NCBI GenBank assembly: GCA_946553025.1
Contig: CAMNRM010000013.1
Location: forward strand, 1-64,000
Direction: 5' to 3'
DNA length: 64,000 nucleotides
Source of the DNA: an uncultured Clostridium sp.
GTDB lineage: Bacteria > Bacillota > Clostridia > Lachnospirales > Lachnospiraceae
Notes under the pieces: generated by a model
Told to the model about the DNA's origin: nothing
The model's input: the letters and a program-made list of their open reading frames with translations, nothing else
Databases searched by the model: none
Part shown: positions 1 through 8,458 of the stretch, piece after piece
Numbering within the stretch: the stretch's first letter is position 1
Layout: every line of letters begins with the position of its first letter
Position numbers and translations under genes: made by a program

Positions 1-64
1 CAGCGATGCTCTGCTGGCTGAGACCGAGATTTGATAATCTCAGAATCTCTCGATACTTGGTCAT
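1..64 (-). CDS. istA: IS21-family transposase IstA, N-terminal fragment cut by window edge
   Basis: The minus strand encodes a peptide starting MTKYREILRLSNLGLSQ, typical of the N-terminal helix-turn-helix of IS21-family IstA transposases. The start codon (62-64) has an AAGGAGG ribosome binding site at 74-80. The gene runs off the left edge, so only about 21 residues are visible. IstA and its helper IstB catalyse cut-and-paste or circle-mediated transposition. Family assignment rests on this short N-terminus. Confidence 0.75.
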   Translation of the reverse strand, partial: MTKYREILRLSNLGLSQQSIA

Positions 65-207
65 GATAATGACCCTCCTTAGAATGTATTTACACCTTAT
101 GGTGCATGCTTACATTCTAAGGAATATATGTTAATGGTTTCCATATCCGGAATGACGGTTTCCTTAAAAACGGATTTGCGGTTTCCTATCACCGGACAGC
201 AGGGACA
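65..207. mobile_element. Terminal region of the IS21-family element
   Basis: The stretch between istA and the next gene has two perfect 12-bp inverted arms, CCTTAGAATGTA at 77-88 and TACATTCTAAGG at 111-122, just upstream of the istA start. Beyond them GGTTTCC occurs three times (about 134, 158 and 180), fitting the multiple terminal repeats of IS21 elements. The outer end is probably near 198-207, where the sequence reads CCGGACAGCAGGGACA and ends in CA. The exact boundary and target duplication cannot be fixed because the other end is outside the window. Confidence 0.55.
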
Positions 208-251
208 CGAAAGCTGGAATATTCAAATTTAATAGCGAAAGGAAGATGATT

Positions 252-1553
252 ATGAGAAAAAAGTTGAGTTTATTGCTAATCGGTATGCTCTTATTATCAG
301 GCTGCACCAAGGAGGAGCCAGTGACAGCGGAGGCACTCCTGGGTAATCCATATGGAGCCGCAGTAGAGTCAGGTGACTTTGATGTGACAGCTAAGATAGG
401 GGACAAAACTATCAATGGTAGCTTGCAGTATGACAGAGACGGCCTGCACTACAAAGATAATGACTCAGAGTATTACATTATCCGCAGTGATTCCTATGTA
501 AAGCGATATGATTTGGTGCAGGAAACCGGAAGGTGGGTAGTGAATGATGAGTCATCTCTGGATACTTCGTCTTTGTCATCGTTGGGTATCATCACAAGCC
601 CCGTGCTGGAGGACTGGGTATTAGAAGGCGACAGCACTTATGACAAGGCAGGCCGTTTTGGTATGCAATTTGAGGGTATTCCAGGAGAAGCTCCCTTGAA
701 AGTCAGGTTATCTTTTGACAAAGACACAAAACGTCTATTGCGAGCCGAGTATACTTTGGCAGAAGAGCAGCCAGGGTTAAAGGAGTATTCCCTATCCGTA
801 GCAATAAAAGGGGTAAATAATACCAAGGTACAGTTACCAAGTGACATCAGGAATAACGCTATATCAGGTACAGGTGGTACATCATCAGTTACGAATTATA
901 CTTTACCAGACGAGCTGATCGGGACAGTTGAGATAACCAGAGGGGACGCCACCTACTCTGAATATATCGATGTAATGGACGAGTTGGGTATCACTGGCAC
1001 AGATTACGAGGGTAAAGTTTATCTGCCAATAGAGGACTTTAATAAGGTTGCTTTAGAAGTGCAGAGCAGGCGTGGCCTAACACCCATATCCCCAGAAGAG
1101 AGTGGTACACCGGAGGAGACCAGTAACGAGGAGTCATCTACCGCAGAGAAGCCAGTTAATGTAGAGGAGCCAGTGGGTATGGAGGAGCCAGTCACCCCAG
1201 AGCAGCCGAGTAATGCAGAGCAGCCAGCCACCCCAGAAGAGGGTACGCCATTAAGCGTGACTGGAAAATCAGTTGACACCATTTTATCAGAAATGGAATC
1301 CAGGTATCCAGGGTTATTGCAGGAAACCTTTATCGAGGAAGAAGGTACAAGTGGGGTATTGTCATTAGCGGCCATCGCAGCGTCAGATGAAAGTACGGCG
1401 CAGACCTACTGTATGACATGGAGTGACAACCCGGAAGATTTCAACAAGTGCGTTGCAGTATTAGTGGGCTGTGGTATCGTTGGCTTAGAGGACTGTGTTT
1501 CCAATGGGGCCAACAGAGATGAGTTACTATCAATGATAGACAGCTTGAATTAA
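252..1553 (+). CDS. Lipoprotein of the mobile element, unknown function
   Basis: Protein of 433 residues with a type II signal peptide; lipobox LLSGC puts the lipidated cysteine at residue 18. The ATG at 252 is preferred over 246 because the GAAAGGAAG ribosome binding site is then 7 bp away. Residues 20-215 look beta-rich and globular. About 280-335 is a low-complexity Pro/Glu/Thr linker of repeated EEP and PEQP motifs. A C-terminal segment follows with four cysteines around CMTWSD and GLEDC. It lies 13 bp before the large secreted protein and was probably made with it. A surface role in conjugation or host contact is a guess. Confidence 0.7.
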   Translation: MRKKLSLLLIGMLLLSGCTKEEPVTAEALLGNPYGAAVESGDFDVTAKIGDKTINGSLQYDRDGLHYKDNDSEYYIIRSDSYVKRYDLVQETGRWVVNDESSLDTSSLSSLGIITSPVLEDWVLEGDSTYDKAGRFGMQFEGIPGEAPLKVRLSFDKDTKRLLRAEYTLAEEQPGLKEYSLSVAIKGVNNTKVQLPSDIRNNAISGTGGTSSVTNYTLPDELIGTVEITRGDATYSEYIDVMDELGITGTDYEGKVYLPIEDFNKVALEVQSRRGLTPISPEESGTPEETSNEESSTAEKPVNVEEPVGMEEPVTPEQPSNAEQPATPEEGTPLSVTGKSVDTILSEMESRYPGLLQETFIEEEGTSGVLSLAAIAASDESTAQTYCMTWSDNPEDFNKCVAVLVGCGIVGLEDCVSNGANRDELLSMIDSLN

Positions 1554-1566
1554 CGGAGGTGAGGGT

Positions 1567-4500
1567 ATGAAAGTCAAGAAGATATTGTTTTCCTGCCTAT
1601 TGGGGATGCTGTTTTGCTGTCAGCCCCTTGTAGCCCATGCTCATGCGGTAGGTGATGGCGGAGGTGGAGCCAATACTGGGGGTAACATCTCAGGCGGCAC
1701 CACCAGCAAGCCAAACGCCGACTCCAACGAGAAGGATTTCAGGGTTGGGAGTGTAGTATTTTTAGCTGACTTTGGAAAGTTTTTCCCAGTTCCAGAGGCG
1801 GTATCGGTCAATAATGTAGATACCTGGGGCGTACAGAGGTCATACAGTTCTGTGGTGAATGCGCCGAGGATCAGTGAGACCGGGAGGTTTTACCTTGGTA
1901 CACCTTGTGATATACTTTGGTTCAATATGGCAAAAGGCTGTTATGAGTTAATTCCCTATACATCAGGCCGTATCGATACGCCGATCAAGGCGATAGACGG
2001 CCAGGAGATTACATTAAAGACCCAGGCAGGAGCCTTAGCCAACGGAGAGCCTTGGGCCAATGACGCAGTAAAGGTATTTGGTGACGCTGGGGGTAAGTTG
2101 GACGATCTGGTATCGGCTCTGTTATCGTTGCAGCCAGAAATCCAGCAGAAGATTATGACTAAGAGAGAAGGGGTAAACGTTGACGCCAGTGTCACACCGG
2201 AGGAGCAGGTTCCGGTAGCCCTGACTTATGATGAAATCCAGGAGCAGCTAAAGCATTATCTTGAGTGGTGGACAGCGGTTTATAATGACCTGGGTACAGT
2301 TGAGGCTGGCGTGGTCACGCCGGAGGAGCTTATGTCCCAATTTAATCAGGTGATAAGTGAGGCATCTCTGGTGAAAGAGGCGTATGCGGAGGATGGCCCA
2401 GGCTCGGCGGGGTCATCAGTAAATTGGCAGATATTCGCTGACTACCAGTATTTTACTCCCCAGATGGCAAAATATCCGGCGATAGGTATTGACTATATCG
2501 TATACAGAAGATATAGTGATGAGCCTTATTACAGGGCGATGAACTGGGAGGCGTTAAGGGCCGGATGGGGCGAGCGGGAGGCAGGCACGGGTAAGACATT
2601 TGCCCACGGATTTAATATGACTGGAAACAGGCTGTATGAGTCAAAGGGTACTGGTCAGACGTGTATGCGAAGCCCATCATTGATGTATACAAATTCAGTT
2701 ATCTACGGCAAAAACAATTTTGTATTGGGAGGTATGCCAGCAGCACCGAAGAGTGCCTATGCGGGGTATCAGTTCTTCGGGTATTACGGCGCATTGCTCT
2801 TTGGAAATCTTGATATTACCTATGTAGGCGACCCAGAGATACCACCGCCAGAGATAACTGAAAATGAGCCAGAAACCGAGACAGCCGATGATGTGGGTAC
2901 ATTTTACTTAATGGATTATGAGATGAATCATGTATTTGATTCTATTGCAGAGCATTATCAGGACAGCACATCTCACGACCATGCCCGTTTAAATTCAGGG
3001 ATATGGACAACAAATCCCAATGTTTTCAGTGATTGTGGTCATGGCTACAATGATTATGGTACAACGCAGTATTATGACATCAATTATGCGGAGAGTGACG
3101 GTTCAGGTAAATCAGTAGCTATGGATAATTCAGGCCCCACCAAGTTATTTCTCCATAATAATGGGGTAAAAGGTAATACATGGTGGTTGCGTGACCAGAT
3201 AAGGGCAGGCCAGACGGTAAGTTCTCAGGGGGTAAGCGATTATGTGATTGATTATGGCTTCAATCTATTGAGGAGGCACTTCGGTGACGCAAGAGCCTAT
3301 TCCAAGTTGATAGAGCAGGATGTTTCAAAAGAGTATCTTGAGAATACGCTGGGTATGTATGGGGATATCATGACAAAAGACGTCAAGAAGGCTACTCCAT
3401 TCCGTGACAGTATGGCGATAATCGGTGATATCACAGGCATAAAGGATAACCTGGGGTGGTCAGCAAAGTTCCAGGAAACTGGGGATACGACCAGGTATTA
3501 CACGGAGTCAGCATCTCATACTTATTATTGCGGAGATGATGATTGTGATGGCCATAGCTGTAGTTATAATAAGAGTATCAATGATGGAGGTATCAAAGCG
3601 TTTTCAGTACATGGGGGTACGCCATCGACCTACAATGTTCGTTTGATATCCATTGCCCACAAGTACCAGACGGCAGAGCTGCCCACTGGGTATGCGGCAC
3701 CGAAGGATATGGAGCCATTTGACTTCAGGCCAGCGACAGATGGTGAAGGTAGTAATGATGACTCTCAATATAGGGGTACGAACACCATAGATCCTGGCAT
3801 AACAGTCAGTTATGTTCCTGAAGTTCCCATGATAGCAGACGAGGTTCCCGGCCCGGAGCTAGAGCATAATCCAAAGAAAGTCATAACAATGGGTGAGGAG
3901 ACACGTAAGTCCAAACTCATTTTAATGACCTTGTATCGGGTGACCGGGGCTTCTAACCCAGTTAAGGGTGTTGTGTATTCAGATACGGCAGTTGGCGGTG
4001 ATGCTGGCCTTAAGAGCCAGACTGGTAATCGATTGGCGTTGACGGCTGGCGGAGATTTCACTGTTAAGGCAGATACGAATATGCAGGTTAATCTGTATGG
4101 GTACGCCTTAGACCTTATCGAACCAGGTGATGCCGGGTATGACGCAGTTACCTTGGGTAATGATGTGAAGGCAGGCTGGGGTAACAGCGGTTCCCGCAAT
4201 AAACTCATGGAGGCTTATCAGACCTGGGCAGGAGCCATGCTGAATCCTAAGAATTATCAGGCTGACTTTGAAATGACCATCGGCTCCAAGAAATATAACA
4301 GTTTTTCAGCGACAGTAGGCAGCTTCTCATCCAAGGCATCCCAGAGTACGGAGACAGGCCAGTATAATATAGCGTTTAAGCATGGTGACATAGTCCATGA
4401 CGCTGGGTATAATGCGTTTATCGCTCAGTTGGCTTCGGATTATGGCTGTTCTGTAGGTGAGGCGGAAGCCTTATTTGAGGCCAGTGAGATGAAGCAGGCA

Positions 4501-4941
4501 GTTATCAAAGCCATAGAGCATGATAATAGTGCCATCAATAAGTCGGCTCCTGCCAAATATGTAGGCGATACGTTTAACGAGCCGGATTTATCATCCATGC
4601 TGGGTAATTCCAGTCATTGGTATGATGAAGAGGTCAGGGTATTCGTGATCCGGCGCTTTATGACCCCAGCGGCGAGAGTTTTGAATGTCATAGCCCAGGA
4701 TAAAATGGATATTGGTACTTCTATGGAGAGTTTGGGTAGCGATATGGTTGGTAGCTTCAACCTGAATGTATGGTTTGATGGAAATTGCTACACCAGAGCC
4801 GTAGAGGAGTATCGTCCGGGTGCGAGTGGTGACAATAAATTCTCAGCTTTGGCAGCAGGTGACCTGGTAGTATCGGGTATCTATGTAGATGGGGCTGATT
4901 TTAATATCACAAACGCAACAACAGCGACAGGTAAGCATTGA
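1567..4941 (+). CDS. Large secreted protein (1124 aa), unknown function
   Basis: An N-terminal signal peptide (MKVKKILFSCLLGMLF..., cleavage likely after AHA near residue 27) is followed by a Gly-rich stretch and a long soluble ectodomain with no evident second membrane segment. A Cys/His/Asp cluster near residues 652-668 (YCGDDDCDGHSC) could bind metal or form disulfides. Another acidic linker (ENEPETETADD) lies near 435. The ribosome binding site GGAGGTGAGGGT precedes the ATG. With the upstream lipoprotein it forms an exported pair. The size suggests an extracellular component of the element's transfer or attachment apparatus, which is inference. The family was not recognised. Confidence 0.7.
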   Translation: MKVKKILFSCLLGMLFCCQPLVAHAHAVGDGGGGANTGGNISGGTTSKPNADSNEKDFRVGSVVFLADFGKFFPVPEAVSVNNVDTWGVQRSYSSVVNAPRISETGRFYLGTPCDILWFNMAKGCYELIPYTSGRIDTPIKAIDGQEITLKTQAGALANGEPWANDAVKVFGDAGGKLDDLVSALLSLQPEIQQKIMTKREGVNVDASVTPEEQVPVALTYDEIQEQLKHYLEWWTAVYNDLGTVEAGVVTPEELMSQFNQVISEASLVKEAYAEDGPGSAGSSVNWQIFADYQYFTPQMAKYPAIGIDYIVYRRYSDEPYYRAMNWEALRAGWGEREAGTGKTFAHGFNMTGNRLYESKGTGQTCMRSPSLMYTNSVIYGKNNFVLGGMPAAPKSAYAGYQFFGYYGALLFGNLDITYVGDPEIPPPEITENEPETETADDVGTFYLMDYEMNHVFDSIAEHYQDSTSHDHARLNSGIWTTNPNVFSDCGHGYNDYGTTQYYDINYAESDGSGKSVAMDNSGPTKLFLHNNGVKGNTWWLRDQIRAGQTVSSQGVSDYVIDYGFNLLRRHFGDARAYSKLIEQDVSKEYLENTLGMYGDIMTKDVKKATPFRDSMAIIGDITGIKDNLGWSAKFQETGDTTRYYTESASHTYYCGDDDCDGHSCSYNKSINDGGIKAFSVHGGTPSTYNVRLISIAHKYQTAELPTGYAAPKDMEPFDFRPATDGEGSNDDSQYRGTNTIDPGITVSYVPEVPMIADEVPGPELEHNPKKVITMGEETRKSKLILMTLYRVTGASNPVKGVVYSDTAVGGDAGLKSQTGNRLALTAGGDFTVKADTNMQVNLYGYALDLIEPGDAGYDAVTLGNDVKAGWGNSGSRNKLMEAYQTWAGAMLNPKNYQADFEMTIGSKKYNSFSATVGSFSSKASQSTETGQYNIAFKHGDIVHDAGYNAFIAQLASDYGCSVGEAEALFEASEMKQAVIKAIEHDNSAINKSAPAKYVGDTFNEPDLSSMLGNSSHWYDEEVRVFVIRRFMTPAARVLNVIAQDKMDIGTSMESLGSDMVGSFNLNVWFDGNCYTRAVEEYRPGASGDNKFSALAAGDLVVSGIYVDGADFNITNATTATGKH

Positions 4942-4949
4942 GTATATGA

Positions 4950-4981
4950 GGGGTAATCCTTTAGGGGGTTACTCCTTTTTT
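4950..4981 (+). terminator. Rho-independent terminator after the secreted protein gene
   Basis: A 10-bp stem (GGGGTAATCC at 4950-4959 with GGGTTACTCC at 4966-4975, two G-T wobbles) is followed by a run of T. It starts 9 bp after the stop codon. Confidence 0.9.
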
Positions 4982-4985
4982 AAAA

Positions 4986-5026
4986 TTATCAGATAACTTG
5001 AATAATTATCAGATAAATGTTATAAT
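4986..5026 (+). promoter_or_regulatory. Promoter with two identical palindromic operators
   Basis: The -35 TTGAAT (4998-5003) and -10 TATAAT (5021-5026) are 17 bp apart. The perfect palindrome TTATCAGATAA occurs at 4986-4996, abutting the -35, and at 5006-5016, inside the spacer. They are 20 bp (two helical turns) apart. This placement is typical of repressor operators. It drives the gene at 5073. The repressor is not identified; the XRE protein at 9436 is one candidate. Confidence 0.75.
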
Positions 5027-5072
5027 TGTATTATAAAGAAGGTGAGTAATATTTATACATAAGGAGGTTATT

Positions 5073-5372
5073 ATGAAGAAGATGTTATGTAATTCAGAGA
5101 TGATTAGGGCTATTCTTTTAAATTGTGATGTGGTAATTGGCTATTGCAAAAGTAATAACATAGACCTGCAGAAGTTAAGAAATTTCGAGGTAATAAGTTT
5201 ACCAGATATGTTTGTGTTTGTGCGCCCTTCTGATTTCAAACTACCAAAGGGCAGCGTTGGTCTTGAGTATGATATCGCCACTCAGCCTAAGCCCTTGTTA
5301 GGAATTGATGTAGCTGATGATGGGAGTTTAAGTATTGTCACAACAGAGTATACAAAGGAATTAATCAGCTAA
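5073..5372 (+). CDS. Small hypothetical protein (99 aa)
   Basis: Begins at ATG after AAGGAGG, downstream of the operator-flanked promoter. The protein mixes alpha and beta content, with no signal peptide or membrane segment. The middle reads FVRPSDFKLPKG and the C-terminal part GIDVADDGSLSIVTT, suggesting a compact beta domain. No family recognised. It is the first gene of a run ending at the terminator near 7070. Confidence 0.7.
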   Translation: MKKMLCNSEMIRAILLNCDVVIGYCKSNNIDLQKLRNFEVISLPDMFVFVRPSDFKLPKGSVGLEYDIATQPKPLLGIDVADDGSLSIVTTEYTKELIS

Positions 5373-5390
5373 TATGGAAGGAGGTGTGGT

Positions 5391-5532
5391 ATGACATTAA
5401 AAGATTTATGTGGTTATTTCAGGCAGTACAGATGAGGGTTTTGATGATCTTTGTACCCTTATGTTAGATAAGGCAATAGAGCCTTTCAAGAAGAGGGGTA
5501 TCGCAAGGCCAGTTTTTGATGATTCAGTGTAG
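5391..5532 (+). pseudogene. Small gene broken by a frameshift in an A run
   Basis: An ATG at 5391 sits behind a strong GGAAGGAGG site, but its frame stops after 14 codons. The +1 frame, open from just after the TTAAAAG run at 5398-5404 to TAG at 5532, reads naturally (KIYVVISGSTDEGFDDL... ending FDDSV). Removing one A from the run would give one uninterrupted protein of about 46 residues starting MTLKIYVVISG. This is either a mutation, a sequencing slip, or +1 programmed frameshifting. The KIYVVISGS start resembles a Rossmann-like beta strand and loop, too short to assign. Confidence 0.5.
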
Positions 5533-5557
5533 CTTTGATATAGGGGAGGATAAGTTT

Positions 5558-6490
5558 ATGCAAAGGAGTAAGATACCAGATTCATTTGAGGATTGTTATG
5601 GCAGCAGATTTGTCGATGATTGTAGAGCAATTCGGCGGTTGGCGGCAGCTAATAAGATAGACATAAGGTTTGAGAGTGGTATAGGCAGCGACTTTCGTCT
5701 TGTAAAGCTGCTAGAATCTTGTGGGGTAAGCATCAGAGCCTTTTTACAAGGCTATCTGGGTGTGCTTCAGCCATACAGTCTTGAGTTTTTTTGGCAGTCG
5801 GATACTAATACATGGCTGGTAAGTTTAGGTTACAGGACAGAGATGGTGCTGGAGTTATGTGAAAATAGCAATGGGCAGTACTTGTCATTAGTGCTTTCTG
5901 AAAGGAACTTATTGAGAAGTGGCGAGATGTTAACCCGGAGCCTGGATAAAGAAAATTTTTTAGAGAAACCTTGTGCTGTTTTGATTGACCGTAAGGGATT
6001 TCCGAGTGGAGCAGTTGGGAATTTGAGAACTGAAGTTGCATTTATCGTACAAAGGAGTTTTATCCGTTCCAATATCAAGGCCAGGGTAAAGGATATACAG
6101 AATGGTGTGGCGTTGGTTGAGTATAAAACGATAAGAGATGTGTATCAGGACAAGTTGAGTGAGATTTTGAATGATCTGCAGTCAACTTATGAGAATGGGG
6201 ATATTGTACGGGAGATAACTCCGGACTTTAAGGATGTTGCGTTTTTATCTAATGGTTATTCTGCGGTAAACTATATCTGTCTGTTACTGGATTGCTTTGA
6301 AGTTCTATCAAAAGGGCAGAATGTAATTATAGAGCTGGTGAATAATATACTGTCAGAAATGCCGGTAGAGTCAGCTTCAGAATTGATAGCTACCTTAATC
6401 AGGAGATATGGGGTAAATTATAGCAACGCTTTGTACCAGCAAGTAATAAGTATCTGTGATAATGGAGGATTACAATGCACAGTTATATAG
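5558..6490 (+). CDS. Hypothetical protein (310 aa)
   Basis: Start chosen at ATG 5558 (MQRSKIPDS) because AGGGGAGG at 5542-5549 lies at normal spacing; an upstream in-frame start at 5516 has no site and would overlap the broken gene. Soluble, mixed alpha/beta, no signal peptide. The last 100 residues are helical and leucine-rich. The 3' end overlaps the next gene by 16 bp, implying translational coupling. No family recognised. Confidence 0.7.
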   Translation: MQRSKIPDSFEDCYGSRFVDDCRAIRRLAAANKIDIRFESGIGSDFRLVKLLESCGVSIRAFLQGYLGVLQPYSLEFFWQSDTNTWLVSLGYRTEMVLELCENSNGQYLSLVLSERNLLRSGEMLTRSLDKENFLEKPCAVLIDRKGFPSGAVGNLRTEVAFIVQRSFIRSNIKARVKDIQNGVALVEYKTIRDVYQDKLSEILNDLQSTYENGDIVREITPDFKDVAFLSNGYSAVNYICLLLDCFEVLSKGQNVIIELVNNILSEMPVESASELIATLIRRYGVNYSNALYQQVISICDNGGLQCTVI

Positions 6491-7056
6491 ATGTAAATAA
6501 GTTGTACGACTTTTCAGAGCATCTGACCTTTGAAGATGTTTCTGCTGATTTTGATAGATACCATATTCATAACATAGCGGCAGAGGACGGCTCCTATTTT
6601 AATTATGACTATGACGAGTTCCGCTACTATCTGGAGGAGGCTTTATTTTCTGACTATGAGGCAAGGCGTATAAACTATAGGGCCTATATAGAAGACGGCA
6701 TGGACGCACGCCTTATGCTGGAGTTGAGGAAAAGTGCGTTGCTAAGAATGAGTCATCCAAGCCTTATTGGGTTTTATGCGGCGCATAGTCAGTGCGAGAC
6801 AGTAGCCGATATAAAGGAATTGCGTATTAAGTGGCTGCATTTTCTGCATCAGGATTATATGGATTTGGATTGGCAGGTGTATATGCTGATCAACTGGTGT
6901 TGGGAGGTAAAAGGTTCAGATATTGTCATTGATTACGAGGATTGCCTTAATGATGGTGACTATCGTAGACAGAATGGCCCAGAGGGTTATCGGCTTCAGT
7001 GGCTGAAGATCCATTTGCCGCCGGGTCTTAGGCACCATATATGGCCCAGGTTTTAG
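6475..7056 (+). CDS. Hypothetical acidic, Tyr/Trp-rich protein (193 aa)
   Basis: Starts at ATG 6475 after GGAGG, inside the end of the previous gene. The protein is strongly acidic and rich in tyrosine and tryptophan (SYFNYDYDEFRYYLEE; DYMDLDWQVYMLINWCWE). There is no export signal. Acidic aromatic proteins of phages and mobile elements often inhibit host enzymes, but nothing here proves that. Last gene before the terminator at 7070. Confidence 0.7.
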   Translation: MHSYIDVNKLYDFSEHLTFEDVSADFDRYHIHNIAAEDGSYFNYDYDEFRYYLEEALFSDYEARRINYRAYIEDGMDARLMLELRKSALLRMSHPSLIGFYAAHSQCETVADIKELRIKWLHFLHQDYMDLDWQVYMLINWCWEVKGSDIVIDYEDCLNDGDYRRQNGPEGYRLQWLKIHLPPGLRHHIWPRF

Positions 7057-7069
7057 AAGAGTAGTTGAC

Positions 7070-7103
7070 GGGGGTAACCAGTTTCATAGGGTACTCCTTT
7101 TTT
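7070..7103 (+). terminator. Rho-independent terminator
   Basis: Hairpin GGGGGTAACC / GGGTACTCC around an 8-10 nt loop followed by TTTTTT, starting 14 bp after the stop at 7056. It closely resembles the terminator at 4950. Confidence 0.85.
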
Positions 7104-7104
7104 G

Positions 7105-7134
7105 TTGATTTATGCGGTGAGGGTGGTATATAAT
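7105..7134 (+). promoter_or_regulatory. Promoter for the 7172-8429 gene pair
   Basis: -35 TTGATT (7105-7110), an 18-bp spacer and -10 TATAAT (7129-7134), placed between the upstream terminator and the start at 7172. Confidence 0.65.
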
Positions 7135-7171
7135 TGGTTAGAGAATAGCATTAGTCAGAAAGAGGGGTATT

Positions 7172-8224
7172 ATGGAAGAACGAGGCAATTATGAGTTACT
7201 AAATATTTTTGTCACTGACGAGGACAAAAAGGGAGCGGATTTATTGGTTATGTCCAATTTTTTTGATATATTTATCGGAAAAGTTGAGGAGAAGGTAAAG
7301 AACAATACGGCATGGGAAGTTGTCGAGGATGCAAGTAGTTTCTTAGGAATGATTGCTACTGCTATAAAATCTGTAGTTGATATTTCGAATATTGGAACAT
7401 TAGTGGCTGATATGTCACGACTCAGTAAAGAAATTATTGAAGGATTAAAAAATGGTACATATCATATCGGATTGGCCAAGGATGGAAGTTATCGACCAGC
7501 AATTTTGGATAAAAGTGGGAAGATTGTTAAACTTATTAATTTAAAGATGGCAATTAATCCTGCTGAGGTGTTATCTGATATATCATCTATGTCCATGCAG
7601 GCATCCTTAAAAATGATATCTGAACAGCTTGAGGATATAGGGAGAAAGGTTGATGATCTTGTTGACTTTATGAGAAGGGAAAAATTGAGTAATCCATTTA
7701 TAAATGCAAGGGATAGGATTTTGCTGGCAGCAACAGCAGATAGTCAGCAACAGGTGAGTTATCTAAAGGAGGCAGATAAGTATCTTTTAGAAGGACTTAC
7801 AAGTCTTTATGCTGACCTCAACGCTGAAGTGGAGAGTTTGGAGAAATTAAATGATAAAGCCTTTCCGAGTCTTTCAGCAGTAGATGAAATTTTGGCTCAC
7901 ATTAACGATGATATGCTGATGATACCTCGATATGTTGCGCTTCGAGCATATCTTTTTAATTATCAGGAAGATAGCATAAATGCAAACCGGGTATTAGATG
8001 AGTATCGATACCATTTGAGGAATATATCAGAGAAAAAGTTAAAGGAAAAACACACAGCATTAGAGTTAGTTCATATGTACTATAAATATGAAGAGGATAA
8101 TATCGATTTTTGGCTTGAACAGCCCAGGCAGATGTTAAATGCATTAAGTTCATATGAAAGGGTTTTAGAACAAAAGGATAAAAACATATTTTATGTAGAG
8201 GTGGAGGATAATAGAAATGAGTGA
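7172..8224 (+). CDS. Helical protein of unknown function (350 aa)
   Basis: Starts at ATG 7172 after AGAGGGGT. Residues about 45-85 form an amphipathic to hydrophobic stretch (SSFLGMIATAIKSVVDISNIGTLVADMS) that could insert in or lie on a membrane. Residues about 95-130 are a beta-like block (GLAKDGSYRPAILDKSGKIVKLI). The rest is predicted helical and coiled (residues 140-345). It overlaps the next gene by 8 bp. Codon use is more AT-rich than its neighbours, with few GGGTA words, hinting at separate acquisition. Family not recognised; an effector or defence role is possible but unproven. Confidence 0.7.
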   Translation: MEERGNYELLNIFVTDEDKKGADLLVMSNFFDIFIGKVEEKVKNNTAWEVVEDASSFLGMIATAIKSVVDISNIGTLVADMSRLSKEIIEGLKNGTYHIGLAKDGSYRPAILDKSGKIVKLINLKMAINPAEVLSDISSMSMQASLKMISEQLEDIGRKVDDLVDFMRREKLSNPFINARDRILLAATADSQQQVSYLKEADKYLLEGLTSLYADLNAEVESLEKLNDKAFPSLSAVDEILAHINDDMLMIPRYVALRAYLFNYQEDSINANRVLDEYRYHLRNISEKKLKEKHTALELVHMYYKYEEDNIDFWLEQPRQMLNALSSYERVLEQKDKNIFYVEVEDNRNE

Positions 8225-8429
8225 ACATGGTGAGAGACGTTGCTTGGGATGTCATAAGCGATTGATTGATGAAACAGTTCCATATTGTTACCGATGTCGA
8301 TTGGAAACAGCAGGAGTGGCTGCTGCTGTAGCAGGAGGTGCGCTTCTTTTTGGTGCGGTAGGAGTAGCGAAAGTTTCCAGCATCGTATTAGGAGGTGGCT
8401 CAACGGATAGGGATGGTGGTGAATCGTAA
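8217..8429 (+). CDS. Small zinc-ribbon membrane protein (70 aa)
   Basis: The first 30 residues hold a two-pair cysteine ribbon (CLGCHKRL ... CYRCRLE). Residues 33-57 form one membrane segment rich in Ala, Gly and Val (AGVAAAVAGGALLFGAVGVA). GGAGG at 8202-8206 lies inside the upstream gene and the reading frames overlap, so the two are co-translated. The layout suggests a membrane anchor with a cytoplasmic metal knuckle partnering the helical protein at 7172. Confidence 0.7.
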   Translation: MSEHGERRCLGCHKRLIDETVPYCYRCRLETAGVAAAVAGGALLFGAVGVAKVSSIVLGGGSTDRDGGES

Positions 8430-8458
8430 TTTGTTGGTTTCGAGTGGAGTGAGGTATC

